This document shows, piece after piece, positions 24,531 through 36,300 of a DNA stretch of 64,000 bases (its first letter is position 1; the number at the start of each line of letters is the position of its first letter). Below the pieces are notes generated by a model that was not told the origin of the DNA, searched no databases, and was given only the letters and a program-made list of their open reading frames with translations. Made by a program: the position numbers and the translations under genes. Location of the stretch: positions 2,455,339-2,519,338 of the forward strand of contig OY725499.1 in NCBI GenBank assembly GCA_963281255.1, written 5' to 3'. Source of the stretch: Aphrocallistes beatrix (Eukaryota > Porifera > Hexactinellida > Sceptrulophora > Aphrocallistidae).

Positions 24531-24649
24531 GTCATTGAAATTAATACCTCAAAGCAATAATTTATATAGGTATCTTAATGCTTTTATAGTGTATAGCGAT
24601 AAAAGGTCATGTGTATATTTTCATACCTTTTGACGAATTTTGAAAAATA

Positions 24650-25075
24650 TGCTAGAGACTAGCTTCCAAAGATTAATACAGGGGTTTTAAGGGTGTAAAG
24701 TTCGAATATCATCTTTTCACATCTATATAATAAATTATTTGTTTACTTTTGTTTACAATAGTTACATAAAGTAAACAGATTCCAAAAATAGGCTGGAAGC
24801 TAGCCTCCCGCCTATTTATGGAATTTGTTTACTTTATGTAACTATTGTAAACAAATAATTTATCATATAGATGTGAAAAGATGATATTCGAACTCTACAT
24901 CCCTAAAAACCGCATGTCAACCTTTGGAAGTTCCAAAGGTTGACATGGGGGTTTAGGGGTGTAGAGTTCGAATATCATATTTTCGAATCTTTATGATAAA
25001 TTATTATTTTTGTTTATAATATATACATAAAGTAAACAAATCTCAAAAAGATATTAGAAACAAGCTTTCAACTAT
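24650..25075. repeat. Fold-back repeat plus third tandem unit
   Basis: A unit containing ttcgaatatcatcttttcac, aaattatttgtttac and ataaagtaaac occurs forward (24662-24790), inverted (24795-24930) and forward again (24931-25070). The first two form a hairpin with arms of about 130 bp. Single related units occur near 7555-7670, 10370-10500 and 43785-43850. Confidence 0.8.
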
Positions 25076-25673
25076 TAACCTCTGGTTTTCGGGGAGTAGA
25101 ATCCTGATATTTCATTTTCGAATCTATCGATTCTGAATTTGATATCCCAGCGACTGTAAGAACACAAAGTGTTTGCTAACCGCGCTTATAATTTACTAAA
25201 TTTGTTGCCGCTTTCTGCCATGTGTGTCATGTGGCGAAATGTGATCAAAAACTTTTAAATTCAAATACACAGTTGAGTTAAAACCATTCGATTTTGCCAT
25301 TCCATTATCATAGCATTTAAACATACAAGCAGAGACGATCATATTGTCAGATCAGATTTACTACTAATATTAGGCACAATTCTATAACGTATACATAGGC
25401 ACCGATCACAGGGGCCTGGCGAACCCAGGTTTGGAGCTGGGGGGAACTTGACAGACTATATAAAAATGTTTACTGGTTGCCCCCCCTCTCCTCCAGGTTT
25501 ATTATTACTTTTCAAAAATTGCCTATGATTAGGTAGATATAATTCATTCGATACAAATTAAAACAAAAATTATATATTTTCAAGAGTAGAGTGATAGCTG
25601 TTAAGTTGAATTCTCTTTGTTGTTATAAAATAATCTCAAAGAAAAAGCTGCTCTATAATATGTGTCGGCTGCA
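25076..25673. other. Intergenic, nothing recognised
   Basis: No frame with content. 25145-25180 carries acacaaagtgtttgct, a weak relic of the GGCGGACACAAAGTGTCC hairpin tail; 25400-25500 has C/G runs typical of the transposon debris in this window. Confidence 0.4.
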
Positions 25674-26021
25674 TTACTTCGCATTTTTGCTACTTAGCTT
25701 TAACTGTTGAAGGTTGAGGGCTTCTCTAGTCAAATATTCCAACAAACTCTCATTCCGTCTAGCGTACAGCTTGACATCTTCTACATTTATTGTTGACCTC
25801 TTAGCGTGTCTGGAAAATTTCTCCAAGTCGAATGAAACTAATTTAATCATTTTGGAAGTCAGTTCTGTCAATCCACAGATGAATTCTTTGCTAAAAATAA
25901 TTTCCTTCCCTCCAGCATACTCACATGCCTCCCCTATTCCATAGTGAAGGGTTGCTTTTAATTGTAATTCGTGGTCAGAAGGTCCATCAGCTTCCAACTT
26001 CTCATCTTTATATTGCGCCAT
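25674..26021 (-). CDS. CENPS: CENP-S / MHF1 histone-fold protein
   Basis: A 115-codon intronless frame (human about 138 residues). Residues about 20-105 form the histone fold: LKATLHYGIGEACEYAG, an FSKEFICGLTEL helix, FDLEKFSRHAKR, then the diagnostic STINVEDVKLYARRNESL. CENP-S pairs with CENP-X; the tetramer binds DNA, supports the constitutive centromere network and cooperates with FANCM in fork remodelling. CENP-X is not in this window. The ATG at 26021 is the natural start. Upstream (minus direction) begins a dispersed repeat within about 60 bp, so the promoter is short or repeat-derived. Confidence 0.92.
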   Translation of the reverse strand: MAQYKDEKLEADGPSDHELQLKATLHYGIGEACEYAGGKEIIFSKEFICGLTELTSKMIKLVSFDLEKFSRHAKRSTINVEDVKLYARRNESLLEYLTREALNLQQLKLSSKNAK

Positions 26022-26076
26022 ACGTCAAATAAACGAATAGAACTGTCTATGTGCAAGCATTAGTATCTTAAACCTT

Positions 26077-26300
26077 AAAATGCTAGGATTTTGTTTATTT
26101 GTCCGATTTGATTGAAGAACTGGCAAGTAGGGATATTAAAATTGGCATGTAGGTGTCAAATGATGAATCTACGATTAAGTAAGACTATCAAAGCGAAATT
26201 TTTACACCTCTGCAAAAAATGGCAAAAAATTTTTCACACGTTTTCTATATAATATATATGGCTTCACTTCCACAATAGAAATCATTGCACGACACTACAA
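26077..26300. repeat. Dispersed repeat, 'ggcaagt...ggcatg' family, copy 3
   Basis: Homologous to 24302-24530. It begins about 55 bp upstream of the CENP-S start codon. Confidence 0.7.
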
Positions 26301-27884
26301 TAAATTAATTGTCATTAAAAAAACCCAAAATATCGTAGACAAACATTGTATAATTGAGATAACAGACAAAAATAATAAGTATATTGGAATTAAATACGAA
26401 AAGCCCTTCAAACGATGGTCCGTAGTTTTATTAAGTTAGCCATTCTGGCCCTTGTGCTAAAAACTTTGCCGACCCGTGACCTACACTATTTATATGCTAG
26501 GATCAATGATCCAATATTTTAATCTTATAATAAGCACACTTGAAATTAGAGAAAATATTTTAAAAGATACGCACGGAAGTGAAAAACTTAAGATACAAAT
26601 GAACTAAGACATTTACAAAAACTGTGCAAAAATATACAAACACCAAACTCAAATATACTAACTAAAACAAAAAAACTACTACTAAAATCAAATTACACCC
26701 CTAAAACCCCAAAAATTATTTTCTATTTTCTTTCATTTTTGGGCTGTCCGAACTTTCTTGAGTAAACTTCCGAAATGTCGCCGCTCGACCTTATTTAGAT
26801 ATATGAATATGAAAAATACAGAAATATTCGTTCTGAAAAAATCAGTAGAGAGAGAAATGGAACGTGTTCGTTTTGAATAGTACGAATAAACACACCACAA
26901 TCTCCATTCTCGATTTCCATTGTTGGACTTTTGAATATCAGAAAATCCTTGATGTCTCTTACAAATCACTCGTGTGATAAATATAACTTTCAGAGGCCAT
27001 TTTAATAAATCGTGATTGACTTCCATCAGAAGATGAAAATAAATATTAAAATTCAAGGCATCAGTGTCATGCCGCAATTTAAAACTATAATCAGCAACTA
27101 AAACTTCTCAGAACTATCTAGATATCTCATTTTTGGTTTGAAGTATTGAAGAAAATTTGTAATATTCCATTTCACACTCTTGAACATGTTGATCTTCAAA
27201 GTTTCAATTGTCCCTAACTATCATCTGAAATTCCAACGCTATGATCTGTTTTTTAAGTGTATTATAAAGGGCTGTCCAAAAATAACAGGAACTAATCCTA
27301 TAGGAGACTAATGTTCAGTCAATTGTGTTGACTTTAAAAAATTCAAAAAAAGCCTTGTTTCAGACAAAGTACTTGTTAAACTTTCTTATTCTCCACCTAA
27401 AAGCCTAAAAGCCCAAAAGCCCTCAAATGGGGCTTTGGGGGTACCAAAATCATTACATGGGGCAACAACTTGAAAAACAAAATTCCAAAATTTTAAACCG
27501 CCGAACCTTTGTGTCAGTCTAACTCAGCGAGTTCTCATGCTACCGTGATTCTCTTGATGGGAATCGAAGCAGAATGGTCCCGGCTTTCACATTATGTGCT
27601 TAGAATCGAGTGTTTTAAAATGAAAGGTTTTCCCAATTTTGGTGGTGCTTGAACTTTAAAACAAATTAAATCAGTTTTATTCTCTAGATTATCTTAAATT
27701 ACAGTTTATAATAACTACGTAGAAAAAATCAATTTAATTACAAATGATTAGATACACCATAACATGGCAAGCAATTGACACTCAGCGGACAAAAAGTTTC
27801 CCGATCCGAAACGGAGGGTAATAAAAATGAGCATAAAGGCAGGTAAATCAAGGTTCTATGATATCCTAGTAATTACCACACATA
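26301..27884. other. Intergenic, nothing recognised
   Basis: AT-rich DNA between CENP-S and the helicase-RdRP gene. The minus-strand frame at 26733-27077 has no recognisable motif and biased composition; I do not call it a gene. Confidence 0.4.
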
Positions 27885-28312
27885 CAGTATAACCTCGTTA
27901 ATACCAACACAGCAGTGTTTCCCGCAGAGCGCGTTAAGCGCGCTGTTTAACGCACTTAGCTTATCAAGTAACGTGCTTTTGTTGGAAAATAATGCAATTA
28001 ACCCGATAAACCGCATAAAAAATGCGCTTTCCAATAATCCCGAGGCGAGGGAAACACTGCCAATACCAGGGAACGGTAGAAGTTTGTTTGTATCATCCAG
28101 AATTCGTACTAGTCGGTGTAATTTACATGGATTTCCTCCGTAGGGGATAAAAAATCTGTTCTTATTCATTAAAACCCTTCGTCGCCTAGGAATTTTGCTG
28201 CGTCATTTCCGGTTAAAGCTAATTTTTAGTAGGGAAGCCATATAAAAATTGGGGTAGTTACTATAAATTGGAAGTACCCCAATGCATCTGAGGGTTTTAA
28301 CGAGGTTCTATT
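27885..28312. mobile_element. CAGTATAACCTCGTTAA MITE with a nested hAT MITE
   Basis: The outer element has ends cagtataacctcgttaa and ttaacgaggttctattg. Inside it, 27913-28059 is a 147-bp insert with hAT-like ends CAGTGTTTCCC / GGGAAACACTG. An AATACCA motif on both sides of the insert suggests an imperfect duplication. Together they occupy the region 3' of the helicase-RdRP gene. Confidence 0.65.
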
Positions 28313-28522
28313 GGATATAGAAATGACCAATAATTGTTTGTTTAGAAGTATATCTACTTTCAATCCAAATTCTTATTAAGAAGAGAAGCTATAACATTTT
28401 GATCATTAAGAATGATACAATTTGTATTGGGATTTGGAAATCTATACTTATTCTTTAGTAAGAGTACACATGACATCATCTTGTTAAGTGAGTAGCAAAG
28501 AATAAAATTATCCTAAATACAA

Positions 28523-31500
28523 TTATGGTGTTTCAGTGATATTTTCAGATAGTCTAAGAGAAATGTCCAAAGCTTTAGCTGCTAGAGTTTGCAGTGCAAT
28601 ACAGCAATTTTCTGTTCCTACAATCTCCTTCAAATCTTCTCTGCTGTGGTACAAGCTAAGCTCACAATACTGTCTCTTGAAGTTGACGTTTTCTCGACAA
28701 TACTCATCCCCGAATGAGATCTTCGCTATAGTATCGTCATATTCGTAGAAAATAGCCATTGTATTATGCTTTATAATCGTAAATCGATGTTTAATTAATT
28801 CTGAAGGCATAGGCGAACCGTCTTCATTTAAGCTAAACAAATCGGAAGGTTTGTCTTGTTGGAAGAGAGATTGGCAAAGGTCTGAATCCATTCTCAATGG
28901 TTTAGCACTCTCGGCACGAATCCTGAGGTCATGGACCCTCTTCTGATTCGGAGTTCTCCTGTCCCCTACAATAGTAGCTAGCATCCAGATCAACGGACGC
29001 TCAGTAACACTGGTAACCACCAGATTCTCATCCAAGTTTAGCCTCACCTCACGGGATGCTGACACCTGTATATCCAACCTCCAAGCGTAGGTTTGGTAGC
29101 AGTCCTTTGGACGGAAACCAAATTTTAAAAGCGCATTCTCGAATAGTGATCTAGCCTGACAAATCTGATCTGAATTTTCGGTCATTTGTATTCCAGGACA
29201 AAAAGCACAGCCTAAATGCTTCGCTTCGTTTTGTTTGGATACTTTTGGCTGTATCCCCCTCTGTGGGATATTATGCTGAGAGGAACCCAATATGCCTGAA
29301 GATGGAAACTGTTTATTTGAGAGAGAAATGTCTTCTATCCCGCAATTTATTTCCTTCCTGTATTTCACATTTCTTTGCAAGCAACTTTGGAATTCTTCTA
29401 GGGTGAGGGAACCTCCAATATGCTGGAATGACTCAACCGCATCTAGAACATAGAAAAATCCAAACCTAGTTTTCAACTGCAGTGCTCCAATTGTAGCGTT
29501 AGCTGGGAACTCCGATACTTGATTCCAAAACAAAGTCTGAATATCAGCAACTCCTTCTTTCTTCCAGTTTTCATTCACTTCATCATCCATAGGCAAAACT
29601 ATGCTTCTATTATTTTTGAAATGGAAATCCTTGAAACATCCATCTGTGAAGGGGCTTAACTGAACCCTGCAGTTTCTAGCTGAGTTTGCCATTATCATAG
29701 TTGCGCATCCATCCATCATATAGCGATTGAAGTAAGATCTGTACCGCTTGCTGAGAGCTGTGTTCTTTTCGAGTAGCGAAATCTCTGCAGATAATTTGTG
29801 TAGCGCACTTGGTGTGCCGTAGCCTGTGAGTAGAATATTGCTTCCCATGTTTCTCATCTTAATAGCAGCACCAGTGGAACAGGATAATGTTTTCCTGTAG
29901 AACTCAGCTGACAATCTGATCTGATCGCTCACCCTCGAAGAGAATCGCTTGTTAATAGAGCTCTGTGAATGCACCCTCTCAAACAACTTGCTCACGTCAC
30001 GAGTGAACACCAGACAGTGCCATGCTTGGAAAAACAGAGTGGATATCTTGTCTAGAGCCGCGGTATAGATAGTATGAGTCGGTTCTCCTTCTATCGGCCA
30101 TGTGAAGACTACATCCTGCTCAGCATCAGAAATAATCTGATAGCCACGCCTGAAAAATTCTTCCAGCATCAAGCCAAGTTTGAGAGAGTTAGTTTTCTGT
30201 ATTATTGAGTTGAAAAGCGAATCGAGAGAGCAATCTCGCTCTCCTACATTATCATCTACTGACTTAAAATCCATAAGATTGTATATGTGAAGGACAAGCG
30301 CTTCAAACTCAGCTGTCAGAATGATTCCCGTATTTTCTGAATTTTGACATTTTAATATTCCAACATGTCTAGCCCAATGAACCAAAATCCACAACCACCC
30401 ATAGAACACCCCGCCCGTCCTCCTGTATGACTCCCTGATGCACTGGGACTTGAGGACGCCATCACTATCAACTGTGATGTCAACACAAACTTGCGAGCAG
30501 CTCTCGCGAGGGGAATCGATAGTGAAAGAAATGATGGGAACCTCCGAGCCTAGTTTGCTCACACTCTGAGCGGCTATCTTACCGATGACGGGAGAGAGGA
30601 AGTTGTTGATCAGATGTCGTCGCCGCCTGGTTAACTCCATCCCTTGAAACTCAGCAGATTCGGAAATAGTGCTAGCTCCGTAACCAGTGAGAGAAACGGA
30701 GATGTCTAAGTCAGATTGCATGTCACACAGATAGACAGAAGTGGATCCGAATGCGATCACATCGAACATCTTGTCAATCTCACAAACTTCCCTTGAAGGA
30801 TACATGTTAGTTAGTTGCTCATTGATAGCAGACTTGACTACGGGCAGTACGCAGAGCTTGGATTCCACGGACGTCCGTATGTACTCCCGCTGTGTGAGCA
30901 GGTACTCCTGAATAGATTGGCCGATGGCAGAGTGGACATTGTTGGTCACACGAAGTTCTTGCGCTTGTAAGATTTGACAAAGATACTCCGGTACAAGCCA
31001 CGCGAAAGAGTGGCAAGCCAACTCTTCCCTCTGCTGCGGCTGGTACACAGCGCTGTACCATGCAGCCGCTTTCTTGAGGTAATCAGTCTCAGGCGTCTTT
31101 GAATGGAATTTGTCCCGGAATTCCTGAGTGAGACAGGTCGTGGCCGCGGCCATCGAGTTGGTCATCTTCCCTTTGTCTGCTGTGAGGAGAGGGTGGCACT
31201 TGACCACCAGACCACTCACCACTTCCGCCTCTGTCCCCACTCCGAAAGCCAGCATCAGCCGTTGTACGCCAGTGCAGTACTCGCGGTACCTCGCACTCGC
31301 GTCCTCCGCGAACTGGAGGTATCCGGGGAGCTGGAAGGCGCTGAGTGGGAGTGTTCCTGCCGGACTTTCTCCGAGGTTGTGCTTACCGTCATAGTTCAAA
31401 ATGTCCGTCCACTCCGAGGTCTCGTAGCACACCTCCTTCGCCAAGTGATAGACCTCTCCGAGCAGCTTCTGGGACCTGAAGGAAGTGGACTCCCTCTTCT

Positions 31501-34500
31501 GCATGAAATCAGGGTACCCGTTCTGACTTATCAGCCTCTTCGCTTCATCCGGGATCACGGGGATTATCCCGGTCTTCGGGGAATCCACGGCTAGAGAGGC
31601 TGACTCTGCGAGCTGGATTGATAGCGGGTCTCTAGCCCCGGCAGACTTCTGGTCACAGATAGACAGGTGGTAGTGTGCGATTATCCCCAGGGACTCGTTG
31701 CTCACCACACTGCAGTATGCTTCTGCGAGTCTGCTTTGAATGTTCGGATCATCCTGCAGCAAGATGTCACTCCCGCTTCCCTCAGCTGGCTCAGGCTTAT
31801 GTGACTTCAAAAGTTCGTCGTAGTTGAGAGGAGGGAAGGCAGCAGAAGGCGGAGGAATCAGACCCTGGTCCCAGATTACGGCGAACTCATCTCCGTCCAG
31901 GTCCCCCCCTCCGCTGCAGGCAGGCAGCGAGGTGCTGGCGCGTATCGAGAAGACGATGACGTTGTGCAGGCGGCGCAACTCCTGCTTATCCACTGCTGTG
32001 GGGGTCAGGAGGTCTCCTGGGTGTAGACAGGGGTTTTTGTATACCAAAACTCTCCCTTCCCAGATAGTCTTGCTCTTGTTTTCTCCTTCTTGAAACGTGA
32101 TGAAGACCTCTCCGTCTTTCAGGACACCGATGGGGTCTGGTATTCCCATCAGTAGGCACCCCTGTTCTATCGGAATATGGACCTTGTCTATCAGATTTCT
32201 GATGTTATACGTGTACACGCAGCGTAGCACCTTCAGGAAGTAGGGCTCTCTCAGGATGTCAAAATATAAGCATGTTTGTTCGAAGTAGTTCGGTAGATTC
32301 TGAACTAATTCCTTTTGCGCAATCTCGTAGTCAGTGAATATCCTCGCGAACCTTTCCAGCTGTCGTGTGTACAGAGTCCTGAGCCTAGGCTTAGGGTCCC
32401 ATCTCTCTCCCTCCCCGCCGTCTTCTAAACTCGTCAGCAGGTTCAGCATCTGGATGTTGAGGCAGAGCTTGTTGTACTTGCCTAGCTTCACTATGCATAG
32501 AGTGGATTCTGATTTTGGCCAATCTATCTTCTTCATTGATTCTCTGTACATAATGGTGGAGTCTGGGTGTTGCTTGAAGTCAGGATCCACGTCGCCGTCT
32601 ACTATGGTCAGCACGCCCTTGAGTCCTGCCAAGCGGACCTGTAGGGCTGTGACGGAGTCGAGCGGAGGGCAGTCTCGATCCTCTCTTAGACCTCCAAGAA
32701 CATTCAAGGCCAGTGATCTCCGAATCTTGCCCGCTCCATCAGTCACTAGGAGTCCATTTCCAGCCTGGATATCCCTCAAGCACAGCGTCTCCTCTTCTCT
32801 CATTTCGAGCGTCGGGTGGTCTGAGGTGCAGAAGAGACCGAGTCTTGATAGGAATTTGGTTTCGTTCTTAATGACAGTCTCACCGATGAAAAGCTGCCTC
32901 ATCTCCTTGATCCTGTCAGCTGCCAACTCCTCCTCAATCTGAATGAAGACAGCCCTCTTGCTCCTCAGCTGACTAGAACTGCACACGAGGAAGTAGAACC
33001 TCGCCCCGCACACACACAATCCCTTCTCCAGCACATTCTTCACCCGCTCTATCACGCGCCTGTCCCTCAGCTCCCCCTCGTCCTCCTCCCTGAAGGCCAG
33101 GTTGAGGAACCGCACCCGCGGGTATCTCCGATACAGCCGGTTGCACTGGGTCAGCACGGGGTACAGGGGCACCAAGCGGGAGGGAGTCACCATGGCACAC
33201 TCGATGTACCGGTAGTTGGGCGGGGGGAGAGAGGAAGTGGGAGGGAAAGATAGATACTCAGAGAATATTCCCTCAAAATCGAAGAAATAGTTCGTTTCAG
33301 CTTGTGAGACTGAAGCTACAATTTTGGATAGAGCTACCTTTAGAATCCTGAAATCTGAGACTTGGTTGAGTTTCTTTTCTATCGATTTGATTGCATCGCG
33401 AGCCAAACACACATTCCGATTGGCTTTCAAGATGGAAAATAACCACGCACACTCCCTCACTTCATCCGAGTCAGCTACCGCACCGTCTTCTCTTACAGCT
33501 TGGCTGGGGCGGATAACCAGAACTCGAGACTCGAAGAGAGGAACTGGGAGCAGTGGAGGCGAGTGTAGGAGCACCCACAGCTGACTCCAATTATTCCTCT
33601 CGTACGGGATGGTTAGTCCGACGATTGGGTACTTTCCAAACCATTCCAGGCATTCACACGTGTCCGCTGTGAACCTGACACTCGTGGTGCCAGGGCGAGC
33701 ATCGCAGATGACAGGAGAGTGAGCGAGTGGGATGTACAGAGTCACGTGCTGCTTCTCCCAGTTAGTAAGAATGAAACGGTGAATCGAGGTTAGAGCTATC
33801 TCTATCACCATCCCTTCGGTGCGAATGCGTAGAAATCGCTCGTAGAGAAACTCAAGCGATGCGTGCTCTGGAAACTCTAGGCTCTTGTTCTGTATGAACG
33901 AGTGTCTATCGTCGAAATTTCCCCAGACCATCTCCTGTAGGGGCCACTTCGTTCTGATACTCTCCGCATTGTGAAGAACCTCGATTCGAGTCCAGACGTT
34001 CCCGGCCACACCCTCTAAACAGAAGGACCACTCCACCGACAGCTGTCTGTACCTCTGATAGGCGTTCCTTGATTGCGTCTGCAGCCCCAGGTTCAAGAGC
34101 GAATCCTCTGAAGGAAATATCCCCCTGCACTTCCACTTCTTATTCGACCCAGCCATGTCGATATGAGTTAAGAAGAGGAAGTAGTTCTCTCTGAAGAATT
34201 CTGCGATGGAATCTTGTATTTGGAACATCTCGTGTCTCCCAGGAAGGCACAGCTCCACCGCGCACTCCGCCGTCTGGATAGCGGACTCCCAGGGGTCTGA
34301 GAAGGCGGACCGCTTCGTGATGTGCTCCTGGATCTCGCGTGTGCGAGTGGAGGGCACCTGGCTGTCCACATGGTGCTCATCCAGCACCTCTCTCACCAGA
34401 CTCTCCTGCTCCTGGATGGACTGGTAGAGCTGGAGCTCGCGCGCGGACAGGATGAGGATGAACTGGCCGCTCTCCCACTTCCTGGCTCTGCCCCGGCTCT

Positions 34501-36262
34501 GCTTGAAAGAGATCAGAGACTTGATTCCATCAAAACGAATGACGACATCGCAGCAAGGAATGTCCTGTCCTTCTTCCAGCACAGGGGTGCTGACGAGCAG
34601 GTTGCAGCTACCCTTCCGGAAACTGTTGAGGGCGACCTCCTGCTCGTGCTGCCAGGACATGCCCAGCGGCCCTGACTGTCCGACTAACTTCAACGGAGAG
34701 AACCGCTCGTTGACTTGGGAGGAGCTCTTGAGGATGGTCAGCAGGATGTGTGCGATTTTACGTGTCAGCACGAAAATAATAATTTTGGATGAGTCGGGGA
34801 GTTGATTAAGGATCTCTAACAGGAATAGGACTCTTGGCGAGTAGTTAGTCTGCGAGTCCAGCTCTTCATAGAACTCCATATCGCGTAGGGTCTCATTAGC
34901 ATAGGTCACCCCCATCAGCTCCGTGTTCTCCAGCACCTGGTAGATTCTCTTCATGCACTTGATCGGTCGGTAAAGCATCTCGCTAGCGTAGCAGTTCAGA
35001 CACTCCAGCACTCGAATCAGATTAGCTCTGTTAGTTGGGTTCTCCCAGTCCTCCTTCCTGACCACATTGCCCCCGAGAGATTCGTTCACTACGACTGCCA
35101 GCCTGTTGAACTCTCTCTCCAGCAACGCCTGATAGCTCTTTATTCCTGGATCAGGGCTGTGAGCTATGACCTTTAAACTGATGGCGGCGTCTGCTCGCAC
35201 CTGACTATTCACGTTGAGGTTGTGGAGGATGGGAGCGTTAGAAAAGTAAGACCTGAACTCTGTCAGTAGCTTTTGTGTGCTGTCTTTGCTGTTCTTGTTG
35301 CTAGGCGGGGAAGCAGTGAGGCCTATAACCCGAGGTCTCACAGGGCATGGCCTCACGGAATCGAGGACACCAACGTAGTTGTGCTTCTTCGTAGCGTGAT
35401 GGCACTCGTCTATGATAACGCAGCAGAACGCATCCACTCCCAGCTTACACTCGAGGTAGGCACCAGCAGTGGAGACCAGGACATGGAAATCTCTCGTCTG
35501 CAGCCGGCGCCTTATGCGGTCGTTGTTATTCTCTCCGGTGAGTGGGCATACCTTGAGGTGTGTGTCCACACTGATGGCCTCTGCCTGCTGGAACACCAAG
35601 GGAATACGGTCCACTATGAAGAGGACCATGTGGTCTGGGTTTAAGCGGATCATCCTAGCGGCGACAATACTCGCGATCAGGGTTTTACCGTACCCAGTAG
35701 GCAGTACGAGAATCAGGTCCCTTTGTAAAGCCTCTATGTAAGAGGTAACCTGATAATCATAAGGAACTCGGTCCGACATTAAAATATCATCGTAAGTGAA
35801 TTGAGCAGCGTCTTGGGAATCGGGAAACACAATCCCTTTCTCCGCGATATTCGCTTCAAAGTTGATCTTTTTAGGGTTTTCGCTAGGCATAAGGTAGCCA
35901 AAGTAATTCTCGCTATTCCGCGAGCTAATTGTATTGAAAGGTTCCTGTCTGTACACATGCTGCCATTTCTCGCCCCTTTTCAGGGCTGCATGAAGTATAG
36001 TTACTTTATCATGTGCGAAGAAATAGTCCATTGAATTGCGGTGGCCAAAAGGGCATTTCTTTCCAATCGGAGAGTCACAATTTAGACATCGAATTTTTAC
36101 ACATTTTGATAAAATTTCACAGGATTTAAATTTATCCTCGATGATTATGGACCTTTCATGTTTCGCAATCAGATGCACTGAAGTATCATTCTTGTAATAG
36201 AAACAAACATCTTCTTCAGAGAGTATCTGTACATCACAACTGATGCAAAACATTATGTTCAA
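28523..36262 (-). CDS. Helicase-RdRP-nucleotidyltransferase fusion (RNA silencing)
   Basis: One uninterrupted 2579-codon frame. Residues 1-110: Cys4 module (C6, C9, C59, C62), possibly RIG-I-CTD/Mss4-like. About 165-640: Dicer/RIG-I-type DExH helicase with LPTGYGKT (187-194), DECHH (285-289), LTASPP and QSRGRAR (588-594). About 1100-1720: cellular QDE-1/EGO-1-type RdRP with VTDGAGKI, HPGDLL and the catalytic SGGGDLDGDEF (D1454, D1456, D1458). About 1830-2120: Cid1/TRF-type nucleotidyltransferase with FGS (1838-1840), SDLD (D1851, D1853) and a third Asp at 1928, followed by a PAP-like helical core. Residues 2130-2579 are not assigned. All catalytic residues are present, so activity is expected: making dsRNA or secondary small RNAs, unwinding, and 3' tailing. 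Fission yeast, Tetrahymena and worms use separate subunits; Dictyostelium RdRPs have only the helicase fused. The middle is much more GC-rich than the ends. The start is the first ATG, 38 bp from a MITE. Confidence 0.93.
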   Translation of the reverse strand: MNIMFCISCDVQILSEEDVCFYYKNDTSVHLIAKHERSIIIEDKFKSCEILSKCVKIRCLNCDSPIGKKCPFGHRNSMDYFFAHDKVTILHAALKRGEKWQHVYRQEPFNTISSRNSENYFGYLMPSENPKKINFEANIAEKGIVFPDSQDAAQFTYDDILMSDRVPYDYQVTSYIEALQRDLILVLPTGYGKTLIASIVAARMIRLNPDHMVLFIVDRIPLVFQQAEAISVDTHLKVCPLTGENNNDRIRRRLQTRDFHVLVSTAGAYLECKLGVDAFCCVIIDECHHATKKHNYVGVLDSVRPCPVRPRVIGLTASPPSNKNSKDSTQKLLTEFRSYFSNAPILHNLNVNSQVRADAAISLKVIAHSPDPGIKSYQALLEREFNRLAVVVNESLGGNVVRKEDWENPTNRANLIRVLECLNCYASEMLYRPIKCMKRIYQVLENTELMGVTYANETLRDMEFYEELDSQTNYSPRVLFLLEILNQLPDSSKIIIFVLTRKIAHILLTILKSSSQVNERFSPLKLVGQSGPLGMSWQHEQEVALNSFRKGSCNLLVSTPVLEEGQDIPCCDVVIRFDGIKSLISFKQSRGRARKWESGQFILILSARELQLYQSIQEQESLVREVLDEHHVDSQVPSTRTREIQEHITKRSAFSDPWESAIQTAECAVELCLPGRHEMFQIQDSIAEFFRENYFLFLTHIDMAGSNKKWKCRGIFPSEDSLLNLGLQTQSRNAYQRYRQLSVEWSFCLEGVAGNVWTRIEVLHNAESIRTKWPLQEMVWGNFDDRHSFIQNKSLEFPEHASLEFLYERFLRIRTEGMVIEIALTSIHRFILTNWEKQHVTLYIPLAHSPVICDARPGTTSVRFTADTCECLEWFGKYPIVGLTIPYERNNWSQLWVLLHSPPLLPVPLFESRVLVIRPSQAVREDGAVADSDEVRECAWLFSILKANRNVCLARDAIKSIEKKLNQVSDFRILKVALSKIVASVSQAETNYFFDFEGIFSEYLSFPPTSSLPPPNYRYIECAMVTPSRLVPLYPVLTQCNRLYRRYPRVRFLNLAFREEDEGELRDRRVIERVKNVLEKGLCVCGARFYFLVCSSSQLRSKRAVFIQIEEELAADRIKEMRQLFIGETVIKNETKFLSRLGLFCTSDHPTLEMREEETLCLRDIQAGNGLLVTDGAGKIRRSLALNVLGGLREDRDCPPLDSVTALQVRLAGLKGVLTIVDGDVDPDFKQHPDSTIMYRESMKKIDWPKSESTLCIVKLGKYNKLCLNIQMLNLLTSLEDGGEGERWDPKPRLRTLYTRQLERFARIFTDYEIAQKELVQNLPNYFEQTCLYFDILREPYFLKVLRCVYTYNIRNLIDKVHIPIEQGCLLMGIPDPIGVLKDGEVFITFQEGENKSKTIWEGRVLVYKNPCLHPGDLLTPTAVDKQELRRLHNVIVFSIRASTSLPACSGGGDLDGDEFAVIWDQGLIPPPSAAFPPLNYDELLKSHKPEPAEGSGSDILLQDDPNIQSRLAEAYCSVVSNESLGIIAHYHLSICDQKSAGARDPLSIQLAESASLAVDSPKTGIIPVIPDEAKRLISQNGYPDFMQKRESTSFRSQKLLGEVYHLAKEVCYETSEWTDILNYDGKHNLGESPAGTLPLSAFQLPGYLQFAEDASARYREYCTGVQRLMLAFGVGTEAEVVSGLVVKCHPLLTADKGKMTNSMAAATTCLTQEFRDKFHSKTPETDYLKKAAAWYSAVYQPQQREELACHSFAWLVPEYLCQILQAQELRVTNNVHSAIGQSIQEYLLTQREYIRTSVESKLCVLPVVKSAINEQLTNMYPSREVCEIDKMFDVIAFGSTSVYLCDMQSDLDISVSLTGYGASTISESAEFQGMELTRRRRHLINNFLSPVIGKIAAQSVSKLGSEVPIISFTIDSPRESCSQVCVDITVDSDGVLKSQCIRESYRRTGGVFYGWLWILVHWARHVGILKCQNSENTGIILTAEFEALVLHIYNLMDFKSVDDNVGERDCSLDSLFNSIIQKTNSLKLGLMLEEFFRRGYQIISDAEQDVVFTWPIEGEPTHTIYTAALDKISTLFFQAWHCLVFTRDVSKLFERVHSQSSINKRFSSRVSDQIRLSAEFYRKTLSCSTGAAIKMRNMGSNILLTGYGTPSALHKLSAEISLLEKNTALSKRYRSYFNRYMMDGCATMIMANSARNCRVQLSPFTDGCFKDFHFKNNRSIVLPMDDEVNENWKKEGVADIQTLFWNQVSEFPANATIGALQLKTRFGFFYVLDAVESFQHIGGSLTLEEFQSCLQRNVKYRKEINCGIEDISLSNKQFPSSGILGSSQHNIPQRGIQPKVSKQNEAKHLGCAFCPGIQMTENSDQICQARSLFENALLKFGFRPKDCYQTYAWRLDIQVSASREVRLNLDENLVVTSVTERPLIWMLATIVGDRRTPNQKRVHDLRIRAESAKPLRMDSDLCQSLFQQDKPSDLFSLNEDGSPMPSELIKHRFTIIKHNTMAIFYEYDDTIAKISFGDEYCRENVNFKRQYCELSLYHSREDLKEIVGTENCCIALQTLAAKALDISLRLSENITETP

Positions 36263-36300
36263 GTGATGCTAATAATATAATATAGTTAATTAAAATTATA